NCBI GenBank assembly: GCA_030151865.1
Contig: JASLCK010000059.1
Coordinates: 1-6,986 of the forward strand
DNA: 6,986 bases
Origin: Rhodospirillaceae bacterium
Lineage (GTDB): Bacteria; Pseudomonadota; Alphaproteobacteria; Rhodospirillales; Magnetospirillaceae
Direction of reading: 5' to 3'
A program made the position numbers and the translations under genes. A model generated the notes under the pieces. The model saw nothing but the letters and a program-made list of their open reading frames with translations, had not been told where the DNA came from and made no database searches. Of the stretch, positions 1 to 6,965 are shown one piece after another. Positions within the stretch are counted from its first letter, which is position 1. Every line of letters begins with the position of its first letter.

Positions 1-410
1 CTGCCGAGCAAAGTCAGCTGCTGATCGGTTTTCTGAACACCACCGTCATTACCCTGATGTTTCTGACCGATATGCATCACATGATGCTGCGGGCCGTGGT
101 GGGCAGCTATGACGTCTTTGGGCCGGGTGGAGCCCTATCCATGGGCGATCTGTCCAGCACCCTGGTGGGGGTGACATCGCGTAGCTTTATCGTCGGCATG
201 CAACTGTCCGCGCCGCTGGTGGTGTTTTCTCTGGTCTTCAACATCGCGTTAGGGCTGATCAACCGGCTGGTGCCGCAGATGCAGGTGTTCTTTGTCGGCA
301 TGCCGTTGCAGATTTTCTTGGGTCTGACCTTGCTGATGGTCGGGTTGCCGCCGATTCTGTTGTGGTTTGTGCGCCATTTCGCCGACGGTGTCGGCGCGTT
401 CCTTCCTTAA
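1..410 (+). CDS. fliR: Flagellar biosynthetic protein FliR, C-terminal part (5' end outside window)
   Basis: About 135 C-terminal residues are present; the first complete codon is at position 3 and the frame is open from the window edge to a TAA at 408-410. FliR is normally about 250-260 residues, so roughly half is missing to the left. It is an integral membrane protein of the flagellar type III export gate, assembling with FliP and FliQ. Seen here: a hydrophobic stretch at the window start (LLIGFLNTTVITLMF), a central amphipathic part, then long hydrophobic segments around 'APLVVFSLVFNIALGLINR' and 'LQIFLGLTLLMVGLPPILL'. The 'NRLVPQMQVFFVGMPLQI' region resembles the conserved C-terminal FliR region. 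The next gene, flhB, starts 15 bp downstream on the same strand, the usual fliR-flhB order. Identification rests on recognised family motifs plus this context. The internal ATG at 57 is not the real start, because the frame stays open upstream. Confidence 0.93.
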   Translation, partial: AEQSQLLIGFLNTTVITLMFLTDMHHMMLRAVVGSYDVFGPGGALSMGDLSSTLVGVTSRSFIVGMQLSAPLVVFSLVFNIALGLINRLVPQMQVFFVGMPLQIFLGLTLLMVGLPPILLWFVRHFADGVGAFLP

Positions 411-425
411 GAGCGGGGAGCAACG

Positions 426-1496
426 ATGGCCGACGATCAAGACTCCAAAACAGAAAAACCAACGTCCAAACGATTGGAGAAAGCCCGCGAGGAGGGCAAT
501 ATTCTTCAATCGACGGAAGTTAAAACCGCCGCCTCGCTTCTGGGGATTTTGGTGGTGGTGTGGATGATCGTGCCGTCGATGATGCAAAACATGCGCATCT
601 ATATGGCCGGATTGTTGCAAGATTCCGGGCAAATCCGCGTCGGTTCGGAAGTGGAAGCCCGCACGCTGCTGGTGGAAGTCGGGATGCAGGTCGGCTTGTT
701 TCTGGCCTTGCCCTTGGCGGTGATGCTGCTGCTGGGCGTCAGCGCCACCGTGGTCCAGACCGGCTTTGCCTTTTCGTCCAAGCGTATCAAGCCGGATTTG
801 AAGAAGCTGAACCCGTTGTCCGGGCTCAAGCGCATGTTTTCTATGAACAATCTGGTGGAGTTTATCAAAAATCTGGCCAAGATGTCGGTGGTCGGCATCA
901 TCTGCTATCTGTCCTTGAAGCCTAAGCTGAAAGAACTGGAGCATCTGGCCGGTCTGGATATGACTTTGACGCTGAAATACACCCACGACGTCATTGTCGA
1001 TCTGATGATTTCGGTGGTGATTTTTGTCGTCGCTTTGGCAGCCGCTGATTATTTCTATCAGCGCTACAGCTATATCAAGCGCTTGAAAATGACCAAGCAG
1101 GAAGTCAAGGACGAGCATAAGCAGTCCGAAGGCGATCCGATGATCAAATCGCGCTTGCGCAGCTTGCGGGTTCAACGCTCGCGCCAGCGCATGATGGCGG
1201 CGGTGCCTAAGGCCGATGTGGTGGTGACCAACCCGACCCACTTTGCCTGCGCTCTTAAATATGACGGCGAAACCATGAACGCCCCGGTGCTGGTGGCCAA
1301 GGGGCAGGATCTGGTGGCCTTGCGCATTCGCCAGGTGGCGGAAGAAAACGAAGTCCCCATCGTGGAAAATCCGCCGTTGGCGCGTGCCTTGTTTGCCAGC
1401 GTCGATCTGGATCGGGAAATCCCCGCCGAACATTATAAAGCAGTGGCCGAGGTGATCAGTTATGTCATGCGGTTCAAGGGAAAGCGGCGCAAATAA
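426..1496 (+). CDS. flhB: Flagellar export switch protein FlhB
   Basis: A complete 356-residue protein, the usual length for FlhB. It is an inner-membrane component of the flagellar type III export apparatus that switches substrate specificity from rod/hook proteins to filament proteins. The N-terminus is the typical charged stretch (EKPTSKRLEKAREEGN, residues 10-25). Four hydrophobic segments follow at about 34-53, 86-110, 143-165 and 186-208. A conserved linker comes next (MTKQEVKDEHKQSEGDP, 222-238), then the cytoplasmic domain with the autocleavage motif NPTH at 269-272 (DNA 1230-1241). In this family, cleavage falls between the Asn and the Pro. The motif is intact, so self-cleavage should work. 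The ATG at 426 has a good ribosome binding site (GGGGAG, 415-420). The gene is co-transcribed with fliR upstream, and its last 35 bp overlap the start of the cckA-like kinase in another frame, suggesting translational coupling. Confidence 0.97.
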   Translation: MADDQDSKTEKPTSKRLEKAREEGNILQSTEVKTAASLLGILVVVWMIVPSMMQNMRIYMAGLLQDSGQIRVGSEVEARTLLVEVGMQVGLFLALPLAVMLLLGVSATVVQTGFAFSSKRIKPDLKKLNPLSGLKRMFSMNNLVEFIKNLAKMSVVGIICYLSLKPKLKELEHLAGLDMTLTLKYTHDVIVDLMISVVIFVVALAAADYFYQRYSYIKRLKMTKQEVKDEHKQSEGDPMIKSRLRSLRVQRSRQRMMAAVPKADVVVTNPTHFACALKYDGETMNAPVLVAKGQDLVALRIRQVAEENEVPIVENPPLARALFASVDLDREIPAEHYKAVAEVISYVMRFKGKRRK

Positions 1497-3939
1497 GCCG
1501 TTTTATGACCCGCTGGCCTGGCTGGCGGTTGTTGCCATCGCGGCTTTGACGGCTTTGGCCGTCTGGCCTTGGCTCGACTGGGCCGATCAACGGTCCTGGC
1601 TGTTGCTGGGGGCCGGGGGGCTGGCGCTGGGGGCGCTGATCGCGGTGTTGGTGCGCCATGGCCGCCGGTCGGCCCTGGTGGAATTGTCGATGCCGTTGGA
1701 AGCCGCGTTGCGGGCCGATCGCCGGGCGCGTCTGGTGTTCGACGCCCAGGGGCGGGAAATCCTGCGTCACGATCCGGCCCGGCTGTTTGGTCCTGCCGCT
1801 GATCCGTGCGCGCTGTTGCTGGCCCGTCTGCCCAACGATGACCGTGCTGCCGAGGAATGCGCCCGCCTTGACGCGGCGGCGCGTTACGGTAATTCCCACC
1901 ATTGTGAATTGTCCCTGCCGCTGCCCGGCGACAGTGCCGACGAAAGTGGCGATACCGGGCGGGAATGGCTGGCTTTATCGGTTCATCCCCTGGCTGGCGG
2001 CGGGTCATTGTGGACGGCCGAGGATATTTCGGCCAAGCGCGCTATCGAGGAAACCTTGCGGCGCGAGCATGAAATGCTGGCCGACTTCATCGATTTTCTG
2101 CCGGTGGGGTTCTATAGCGCCGATACCGAAGGACGGTTCCGCTTCGTCAATCAGCAATTGGCCGAATGGTTGGGACGCAAGCCCGATGAACTGACCGGCC
2201 AAGATGTGCGCGATGTTTTTGGCGTGCTGCCCAACCCCGAGGAAGATCGTGCCGAGATGCGGCTGAAAGGGCGCAACGGCGACATCTTCCAGGCCTTTGT
2301 GACCCATACCGTGTTCGATGAGGGGGGGGAAACCCTGACCCGGTCGGTGGTGGTGCGCGATCTGATGCCGGAACGCCATCTGGAACGGGTGTTGAAGGTG
2401 GCCGAACGCCGATTCCATTGGTTGTTTGACGATGCCCCGGTGGGGATCGTGCTGTTAGATCCCGACAGTTCCATTTCTTTGTGCAACATGGCCTTTGCCG
2501 CCATGTTCGACAGTCAGGCCGAGGCACTGGCGGGCAAGCAGATCACCGATTTTATCCTGGCCGAAGATCGGGCCTCGGCGGCGGAATTGCTGTCGCGGGT
2601 TTTGATGGGCGGCGCGCCGGGGGCGCATCTGCCGGTGCGCCTTGACGCCAAGGGGCGCGATATGACCGCCACCTTGTATATCTGCCCGACGGCCGAGGAT
2701 GGAGCGGCGTCGGGGTTGATGCTGCATTTCATCGACGCGACCGAGCAGAAGAATCTGGAAATCCAGTTCGCCCAATCCCAGAAGATGCAGGCCATGGGGC
2801 AGTTGGCGGGTGGGGTGGCCCACGATTTCAACAATCTGCTAACCGCCATGATCGGCTTTTGCGATCTTTTGTTGCAGCGCCACGGGCCGGGCGATGCCTC
2901 GTTCGCCGATATCATGCAGATCAAGCAGAACGCCAATCGCGCCGCCAGCTTGGTGCGTCAATTGCTGGCCTTTTCCCGCCGTCAGGCTTTGCAGCCGCGC
3001 CTGATCGATGTCACCGACGCGCTGGCTGATCTGTCCAGCCTGTTGCGTCGTCTGCTGGGCGAACCCATCGAATTGGTGATTACCCATGGCCGCGATTTGG
3101 GGTTGGTGCGGGTTGACCCCGGTCAGTTTGATCAGGTGGTGATCAATCTGGCGGTCAATGCCCGTGACGCCATGCCGGGCGGCGGACGGTTGGACATTTT
3201 GACCCGTTCGGTGCAGATCGAGCGTCCTTATCAACGCGGTGCCGACATCATGCCGCCGGGCCATTATGTGCAGATCGAAGTGGCCGATACCGGGACCGGC
3301 ATCCCCGAGGAACATCTGGGCCGGATTTTTGAACCGTTCTTCTCCACCAAGGCGGTGGGGGCTGGGACCGGGCTGGGGCTATCCACTGTCTATGGCATTG
3401 TCCGCCAGACCGGCGGTTTTATCTTTGTCGATAGCCAGCCCGGCCAGGGGGCGGCCTTCCGCATTTATCTGCCCCGTCAGGAAGCCCTGGTCGGTGCGGT
3501 CCAACCTGTGGGCCGGGGCGAGGTGACGGAGCCCGCCGCCGCCACGGCTGCCGCCGCCGATCTGACCGGGGCTGGGAAAATCCTGTTGGTCGAGGACGAG
3601 GACGCGGTGCGTCTGTTCGGGGCGCGGGCCTTACGCAATAAGGGCTATACGGTGCTGGAAGCCCGGTCGGGCGAGAATGCCCTGGAAGTGTTGAAGGCCG
3701 AACAAGATGTGGATGTTTTGGTGACCGATGTGGTGATGCCCGGCATGAACGGGGCCACCCTGGCCCGCCTGGTGCGGATGGAACGCCCGCATATCCAGGT
3801 GATCTTGATGTCGGGCTATTCGGAAGATGTGGCGCTGGGAGAATTTTCGGGCGAAGACGGTATTCATTTCCTGCCCAAGCCGTTCTCGCTCAAGCAATTG
3901 GCGGGCAAGGTCAAGGATGTGATGGCCGACCCCCGTTAA
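1462..3939 (+). CDS. cckA: Hybrid sensor histidine kinase of the CckA family
   Basis: An 825-residue hybrid kinase. In alphaproteobacteria CckA autophosphorylates, passes phosphate to its own receiver, then through ChpT to CtrA (and CpdR). Visible architecture: two membrane segments (about 17-37 and 46-65) with a very short connecting loop; a degenerate PAS-like region (about 77-190); two clearer PAS domains (about 203-305 and 313-428); HisKA with phospho-His H454 in GGVAHDFNN; an ATPase domain with N-box Asn562/Asn566, DTGTGIP from D609 and GTGLGL around 635; and a C-terminal receiver (about 706-823) with acidic residues 711-714, phospho-Asp D756 and Lys806. The stretch HGRDLGLVRVD is typical of CckA. 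ATG 1462 is the only usual start that keeps the first helix: an in-frame TGA lies at 1453-1455 and the next ATG/GTG/TTG is inside that helix. A GAGGTG (1449-1454) precedes it. The start overlaps flhB by 35 bp. It is longer than Caulobacter CckA (about 690 residues), mainly through the extra N-terminal sensory region. Confidence 0.92.
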   Translation: MSCGSRESGANKPFYDPLAWLAVVAIAALTALAVWPWLDWADQRSWLLLGAGGLALGALIAVLVRHGRRSALVELSMPLEAALRADRRARLVFDAQGREILRHDPARLFGPAADPCALLLARLPNDDRAAEECARLDAAARYGNSHHCELSLPLPGDSADESGDTGREWLALSVHPLAGGGSLWTAEDISAKRAIEETLRREHEMLADFIDFLPVGFYSADTEGRFRFVNQQLAEWLGRKPDELTGQDVRDVFGVLPNPEEDRAEMRLKGRNGDIFQAFVTHTVFDEGGETLTRSVVVRDLMPERHLERVLKVAERRFHWLFDDAPVGIVLLDPDSSISLCNMAFAAMFDSQAEALAGKQITDFILAEDRASAAELLSRVLMGGAPGAHLPVRLDAKGRDMTATLYICPTAEDGAASGLMLHFIDATEQKNLEIQFAQSQKMQAMGQLAGGVAHDFNNLLTAMIGFCDLLLQRHGPGDASFADIMQIKQNANRAASLVRQLLAFSRRQALQPRLIDVTDALADLSSLLRRLLGEPIELVITHGRDLGLVRVDPGQFDQVVINLAVNARDAMPGGGRLDILTRSVQIERPYQRGADIMPPGHYVQIEVADTGTGIPEEHLGRIFEPFFSTKAVGAGTGLGLSTVYGIVRQTGGFIFVDSQPGQGAAFRIYLPRQEALVGAVQPVGRGEVTEPAAATAAAADLTGAGKILLVEDEDAVRLFGARALRNKGYTVLEARSGENALEVLKAEQDVDVLVTDVVMPGMNGATLARLVRMERPHIQVILMSGYSEDVALGEFSGEDGIHFLPKPFSLKQLAGKVKDVMADPR

Positions 3940-4021
3940 TTCCTGGGCCGATTATCAAGGGCAAGGACAAGCAAGGCCGGGTTGCGTGACGGGATAGTTT
4001 TCCCATGGGTGGTCCTGACTT
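3940..4021. other. Short intergenic gap between cckA and the MFS gene
   Basis: Eighty-two bases with no coding potential. No convincing terminator hairpin with a T-run is seen after cckA; only a weak 4-bp GGGA/TCCC pairing around 3990-4004 is present. No good sigma70 promoter was recognised either. It is therefore unresolved whether the transporter is read through from the flagellar operon or has its own promoter here. Confidence 0.5.
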
Positions 4022-5170
4022 ATGATGGGCCCCATGTTCAGTTCCCCCCGCGCGCAGCAAAATGCCACCCGCGCCGCCTTTTTCGTCCCCGGATTCGCCG
4101 TGGCCGGTTGGGCTCCCATCGTTCCGTTCGCCAAGGCCAGCGCCGGTCTGGATGATGCCAGCCTGGGGCTGGTGTTGTTGTGTCTGGGCACTGGCGCACT
4201 GTTGTCCATGCCCCTGACCGGGGCCTTGACGGCCCGTCAGGGCTGCCGCCGGGTAATGATCGCGGCGCTTTTGTTGATGTGCGCGGTGTTTCCCCTGTTG
4301 GCCCTGGCCGGATCTCCCTGGCAGTTGGGGGCGGTGCTGTTTTTGTTTGGGGTTGCCAACGGCGGCATGGATTGCGCCATGAATGTGCAGGCCGTGGTGG
4401 TGGAACGCGACAGCGGCAAGGCCATGATGTCGGGTTTTCATGCCTTTTACAGCATCGGTGGTTTTGCAGGCGCGGCGGTGATGACCGTCTTGCTGGCGCT
4501 GGGGGTCATCCCCTGGGTGGCTGGTGTGGTGATGGTGGCGGTTATCTTCGGGGTGTTTGCCCTTTCGGCCCCCCATTGGCGAGGCGAGCGAACCGCCCAC
4601 GATGGTCCGGCCTTTGCCTTGCCCCGGGGTGTGGTGGCCTTTATTGGGTTCCTGTGTTTCCTGATGTTTTTGACCGAAGGCTCGATGCTGGATTGGAGCG
4701 CGGTGTTCCTGCACGAAGTGCATGGTCTGGACACCGCCCGGGCCGGGCTTGGCTATACCGCGTTTGCGCTGGCGATGACCGCTGCCCGGCTGTTGGGCGA
4801 TGGTATGGTGCGTCGTTTGGGGCGTCCGCGAACCGTGGTGGTCGGCGGGGTCTGCGCCTGTGTTGGTCTGTTGGCCGCCACCTTGTCGCCCAGCTGGCAA
4901 GGGGCGCTGGCTGGGTATGTGCTGGTGGGGTTAGGGTGCGCCAATACGGTGCCGGTGATGTTCTCGCTGGCCGGTCAGCAAAAGATCATGCCTGCCAGTC
5001 TGGCGGTGGCGGCCATCAGCACGTTGGGCTATGCGGGGATTTTGGCGGGACCGGCCTTGATCGGTTTTCTGGCCCATGCCACCAGTCTGGTGGTGGCATT
5101 TCTGGGTGTATCCGCCGCCATGTTGGGGGTGGCAATCGCCATGCGCTGGTTGCGGCTGGAACGGGCTTAG
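4022..5170 (+). CDS. MFS transporter, YbjJ-like family
   Basis: A 382-residue, very hydrophobic protein with about twelve predicted membrane helices in two halves separated by a hydrophilic loop (about 184-200), the layout of the major facilitator superfamily. A motif-A-like sequence (GALTARQGCRR, 67-77) lies between helices 2 and 3. MDCAMNVQA (116-124) and EGSMLDWSAVFL (219-230) resemble stretches conserved in the YbjJ/fucose-permease-like branch. The family moves small solutes using ion gradients; the substrate cannot be told from sequence. The start is uncertain: ATGs at 4022, 4025 and 4034 are all in frame. The one at 4022 is kept because a partial ribosome binding site (GGGTGGT, 4007-4013) sits 8 bases upstream. 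It lies 82 bp after cckA on the same strand but has no obvious functional link to motility. It is followed at once by a strong hairpin terminator. Confidence 0.87.
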   Translation: MMGPMFSSPRAQQNATRAAFFVPGFAVAGWAPIVPFAKASAGLDDASLGLVLLCLGTGALLSMPLTGALTARQGCRRVMIAALLLMCAVFPLLALAGSPWQLGAVLFLFGVANGGMDCAMNVQAVVVERDSGKAMMSGFHAFYSIGGFAGAAVMTVLLALGVIPWVAGVVMVAVIFGVFALSAPHWRGERTAHDGPAFALPRGVVAFIGFLCFLMFLTEGSMLDWSAVFLHEVHGLDTARAGLGYTAFALAMTAARLLGDGMVRRLGRPRTVVVGGVCACVGLLAATLSPSWQGALAGYVLVGLGCANTVPVMFSLAGQQKIMPASLAVAAISTLGYAGILAGPALIGFLAHATSLVVAFLGVSAAMLGVAIAMRWLRLERA

Positions 5171-5171
5171 C

Positions 5172-5202
5172 AAAAAGGCGGACCTTGCAGCCCGCCTTTT
5201 TT
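5172..5202. terminator. Bidirectional rho-independent terminator
   Basis: A perfect 10-bp inverted repeat, AAAAAGGCGG (5172-5181) and CCGCCTTTTT (5192-5201), encloses a 10-base loop. On the + strand the GC stem runs into six T residues (5197-5202), just after the transporter stop codon. On the - strand the A-run becomes a T-run, 13 bp beyond the stop of the ELM1-like gene. Because the two genes converge here, this single hairpin can end both transcripts. Confidence 0.9.
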
Positions 5203-5213
5203 GATCTGTTTTC

Positions 5214-6188
5214 TTATTTGGTGTCGCGGGCCTGGATCAGCCGCCAAGCTTCGCGGGCGGCGTCGCCGGTATCGTCGGTGGGGGTATAGTTCCACTCCTC
5301 GACCATGCCGCGGAAGGGGCGGGTGATGCCGTCCTTGCGCAAGCCGTCGTGGAAGCGGGTGAACTTGTCCGACCCACCCGGCAGATCGACCACATGGATC
5401 GGTTTGCCGGTGACGCTGGCTTCGGTCACCATGTTGACGCTGTCACAGGTGGCGATCACTGCGTCGGCCAAACCCAGCATCGGCAGATAAGGATTATCAC
5501 CGCTGCCATCCCAAACAAAGGCGGGCAGACCGGTCAGCTTCTCGCGCAGCAGGGCTTCGTTTTCGGCCCCGGTGCGGCGTGACGGGGTGATCATCAGGCC
5601 GTACCCCTGACGGGCCAGCCCGGCCAGATTATCGGCCAGCTTTTCCATGGTCGGACGGTCCAGGCGATAGACGCCATTGTCTCCGCCCACCAGCACCGCG
5701 ATGCGCGGCTTGGGCAGGTCCAGCAGAACCTGGGGGGCGCGCCGGGCGGCATCGGTCAGCCTTTCGGCCGTCAGGCCATGCAGGCCGCCCCGGCTGGTCA
5801 TGACATTCGACGCGCTCAGCCGGTCGTGACGCGGCGTGATGATGAAATCAAACAGCGCCGGACGGATGCCGGGGTTCTGAATTTGAATGCGGAAAGTGCG
5901 CGGGCTGGCGGTGCGAATGGCCAGCGATGTTGCCACGCTGTGGCGCCCAGTGGCGATCACCACGTCGGGCCAAGGCGGCGCGATTGGCGTGGAGTCAGCC
6001 GTATTGGCCAGATGATTGCCGATACGCAGAATCGACGGGCTTAACTGCTTCCAGGGGGCACGCAGCCGCACCACCTTTTCTTCCCAGGCCAGCCCCATGC
6101 GCTCGGCAAGGCCGATGCACTGATTGCGCATCCCGGCCTTGCCGTCGCTGATGACCCAACAGGTCAGGGCTTTGTCCACCTCAGGCAA
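5214..6188 (-). CDS. ELM1-like (DUF1022) family protein, putative glycosyltransferase-like fold
   Basis: A 324-residue soluble protein without signal peptide or membrane helix. It matches the bacterial relatives of the plant mitochondrial fission factor ELM1. Recognisable stretches: WVISDGKAGMRNQ (11-23), IATGRHS (78-84), RIQIQNPG (100-107), FDFIITPRHD (113-121 region), VLVGGDNGVY (165-174), TPSRRTG (201-207), GDNPYLPML (230-238), TCDSVNMVTEA (247-257) and GKPIHVVDLPG (261-271). Two Rossmann-like halves with a C-terminal GGSDKFxRFH segment suggest a GT-B glycosyltransferase-like fold; this is inference, and the bacterial function is not established. The start is not ATG. TTG at 6188-6186 overlaps the dioxygenase stop by 8 bp, while GTG at 6179-6177 lies one base after that stop. 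Neither has a clear ribosome binding site, so translation probably depends on coupling to the upstream gene. The next ATG lies inside the conserved N-terminal motif and is too late. The 3' end faces a shared terminator. Confidence 0.85.
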   Translation of the reverse strand: MPEVDKALTCWVISDGKAGMRNQCIGLAERMGLAWEEKVVRLRAPWKQLSPSILRIGNHLANTADSTPIAPPWPDVVIATGRHSVATSLAIRTASPRTFRIQIQNPGIRPALFDFIITPRHDRLSASNVMTSRGGLHGLTAERLTDAARRAPQVLLDLPKPRIAVLVGGDNGVYRLDRPTMEKLADNLAGLARQGYGLMITPSRRTGAENEALLREKLTGLPAFVWDGSGDNPYLPMLGLADAVIATCDSVNMVTEASVTGKPIHVVDLPGGSDKFTRFHDGLRKDGITRPFRGMVEEWNYTPTDDTGDAAREAWRLIQARDTK

Positions 6189-6810
6189 GGCCGAAGAAAG
6201 ACTTCAACTTCTTCAGCTTGGCCGAGAAGCGGTGACGCATCAGTTCGCGTTCCAGCATGGCCTTGTCGGCGACGAAGTTGACCATGATGTAACGGCGGGT
6301 GCCTTCATGGGCCAGATGGCCGTGCCAGGCGTTGGGGGTGCACAGGAACCCCACCAGGGTGCCGCCCAGCGGCGGGATTTCCGCCACGTAATCTTCGATG
6401 TCGTTGCCCGAACGCAGAATGCGCAGACGGCCGCCCTTTTCTTCCCAACCTTCGTTGAGATAAAGCAGCATGGTCGCTTTCTTGAAGGTGGCGTCGGTAT
6501 GGATCTGGCCGTCCTTGCCGCGGGCATTGGCGCGGACCGTCACCATGTGGGACATGCCAGACAGGTCAATGCCCAGCTTGGCGCCAACCATGGCGGCCAT
6601 TTCGGGGCTTTGCAGTTCCTTGATGATGCGGGCGATATAGCCAGAGGCATCCACCGAATCCAGGGTGAACAGCCCGCCGTGATCGATCTTCGGGTAGTCG
6701 GCGATGGCCTTGGAAACGTCTTCCTTGCTCAGGAAATCGGTAACGCAGAAGTGAGGAAAAGGATCGGTCTGCACCGGCGCCTTTTCGAGCGCATCCATAT
6801 TGACGATCAT
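6181..6810 (-). CDS. 2-oxoglutarate/Fe(II)-dependent dioxygenase family protein
   Basis: A 209-residue protein with the double-stranded beta-helix signature of Fe(II)/2-oxoglutarate oxygenases of the prolyl-4-hydroxylase-like type. H104 and D106 (QIHTDATF) form the first two iron ligands. H163 in NAWHGH is the likely third (H165 is an alternative). R172 or R173 in GTRRYIMVNF would bind the 2-oxoglutarate carboxylate. All elements needed for catalysis are therefore present, but the substrate is unknown; the family hydroxylates proteins, sugars, lipids or small molecules. No signal peptide or membrane segment is seen, so it is probably cytoplasmic. The C-terminus is basic (MRHRFSAKLKKLKSFFGLA). 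The ATG at 6810-6808 is well supported by GGGGAA (6825-6820) with 9-base spacing. It is the first gene of a two-gene operon; its stop overlaps or touches the start of the ELM1-like gene, hinting that both act on one pathway. Confidence 0.87.
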   Translation of the reverse strand: MIVNMDALEKAPVQTDPFPHFCVTDFLSKEDVSKAIADYPKIDHGGLFTLDSVDASGYIARIIKELQSPEMAAMVGAKLGIDLSGMSHMVTVRANARGKDGQIHTDATFKKATMLLYLNEGWEEKGGRLRILRSGNDIEDYVAEIPPLGGTLVGFLCTPNAWHGHLAHEGTRRYIMVNFVADKAMLERELMRHRFSAKLKKLKSFFGLA

Positions 6811-6821
6811 TCTGATTTGTT

Positions 6822-6846
6822 CCCCGACACATACTCTATGTCAGGG
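6822..6846. repeat. Imperfect inverted repeat over the operon start region and ribosome binding site
   Basis: On the - strand CCC-T-GACATA and TGTGTC-GGG can pair around a GAGTA loop, with one bulged T and one wobble pair. The right arm includes part of the GGGGAA ribosome binding site of the dioxygenase gene. If the suggested promoter is right, the repeat covers the transcription start and would act as a DNA operator; if transcription starts further upstream, it would be an RNA hairpin partly hiding the ribosome binding site. It may also be chance. Confidence 0.35.
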
Positions 6847-6874
6847 TTATCCGCCTCCTTTCGTATGGTGACAA
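6846..6874 (-). promoter_or_regulatory. Putative sigma70-type promoter of the dioxygenase/ELM1-like operon
   Basis: Read on the - strand: TTGTCA (6874-6869, five of six bases to the -35 consensus), a 17-base spacer, then GATAAC (6851-6846, four of six to the -10 consensus). Transcription would begin near 6839, giving a leader of about 30 bases with the GGGGAA ribosome binding site. This is a motif match only. Confidence 0.4.
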
Positions 6875-6965
6875 GTCAAAAACGCCAGCCTTTCTAATTC
6901 CCATTAATTTTTCATGGAAATAGCGCGGGCGGTAATTTGGACGGTTTTTGAGGGTGAGAACATTT

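Noticed and set aside
249..1433. Long open frame of 394 codons on the - strand, opposite fliR/flhB
   Set aside because: It is antisense to well-recognised FliR and FlhB coding sequence. Its product is rich in His and Gln with no recognisable domain, typical of a shadow frame in GC-rich DNA.
3985..4006. Possible terminator after cckA
   Set aside because: Only a 4-bp stem (GGGA/TCCC) without a following T-run can be drawn.
3911..4900. Open frame of 329 codons on the - strand, opposite the MFS gene
   Set aside because: It is low-complexity (His, Gln, Gly, Pro-rich) and opposite a convincing membrane transporter. No family features are seen.
4180..5289. Open frame of 369 codons on the + strand in a second frame of the MFS gene
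   Set aside because: It is Gly/Arg/Trp-rich without domain features and runs through the terminator hairpin. The other frame has clear MFS character.
6874..6890. Possible sigma54 promoter on the - strand (TGGCG...)
   Set aside because: The GC dinucleotide required at the -12 element is absent at the proper distance.
6124..6897. Open frame of 257 codons on the + strand opposite the dioxygenase
   Set aside because: It is antisense to a protein with complete HxD...H...R catalytic residues, crosses the promoter region of that gene and has no recognisable domain.
6894..6907. Possible CtrA binding site (CTAA/TTAA halves)
   Set aside because: The two halves are separated by six rather than seven bases and one half is imperfect, so it does not fit the TTAA-N7-TTAA consensus. 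AT-rich DNA gives such matches by chance.
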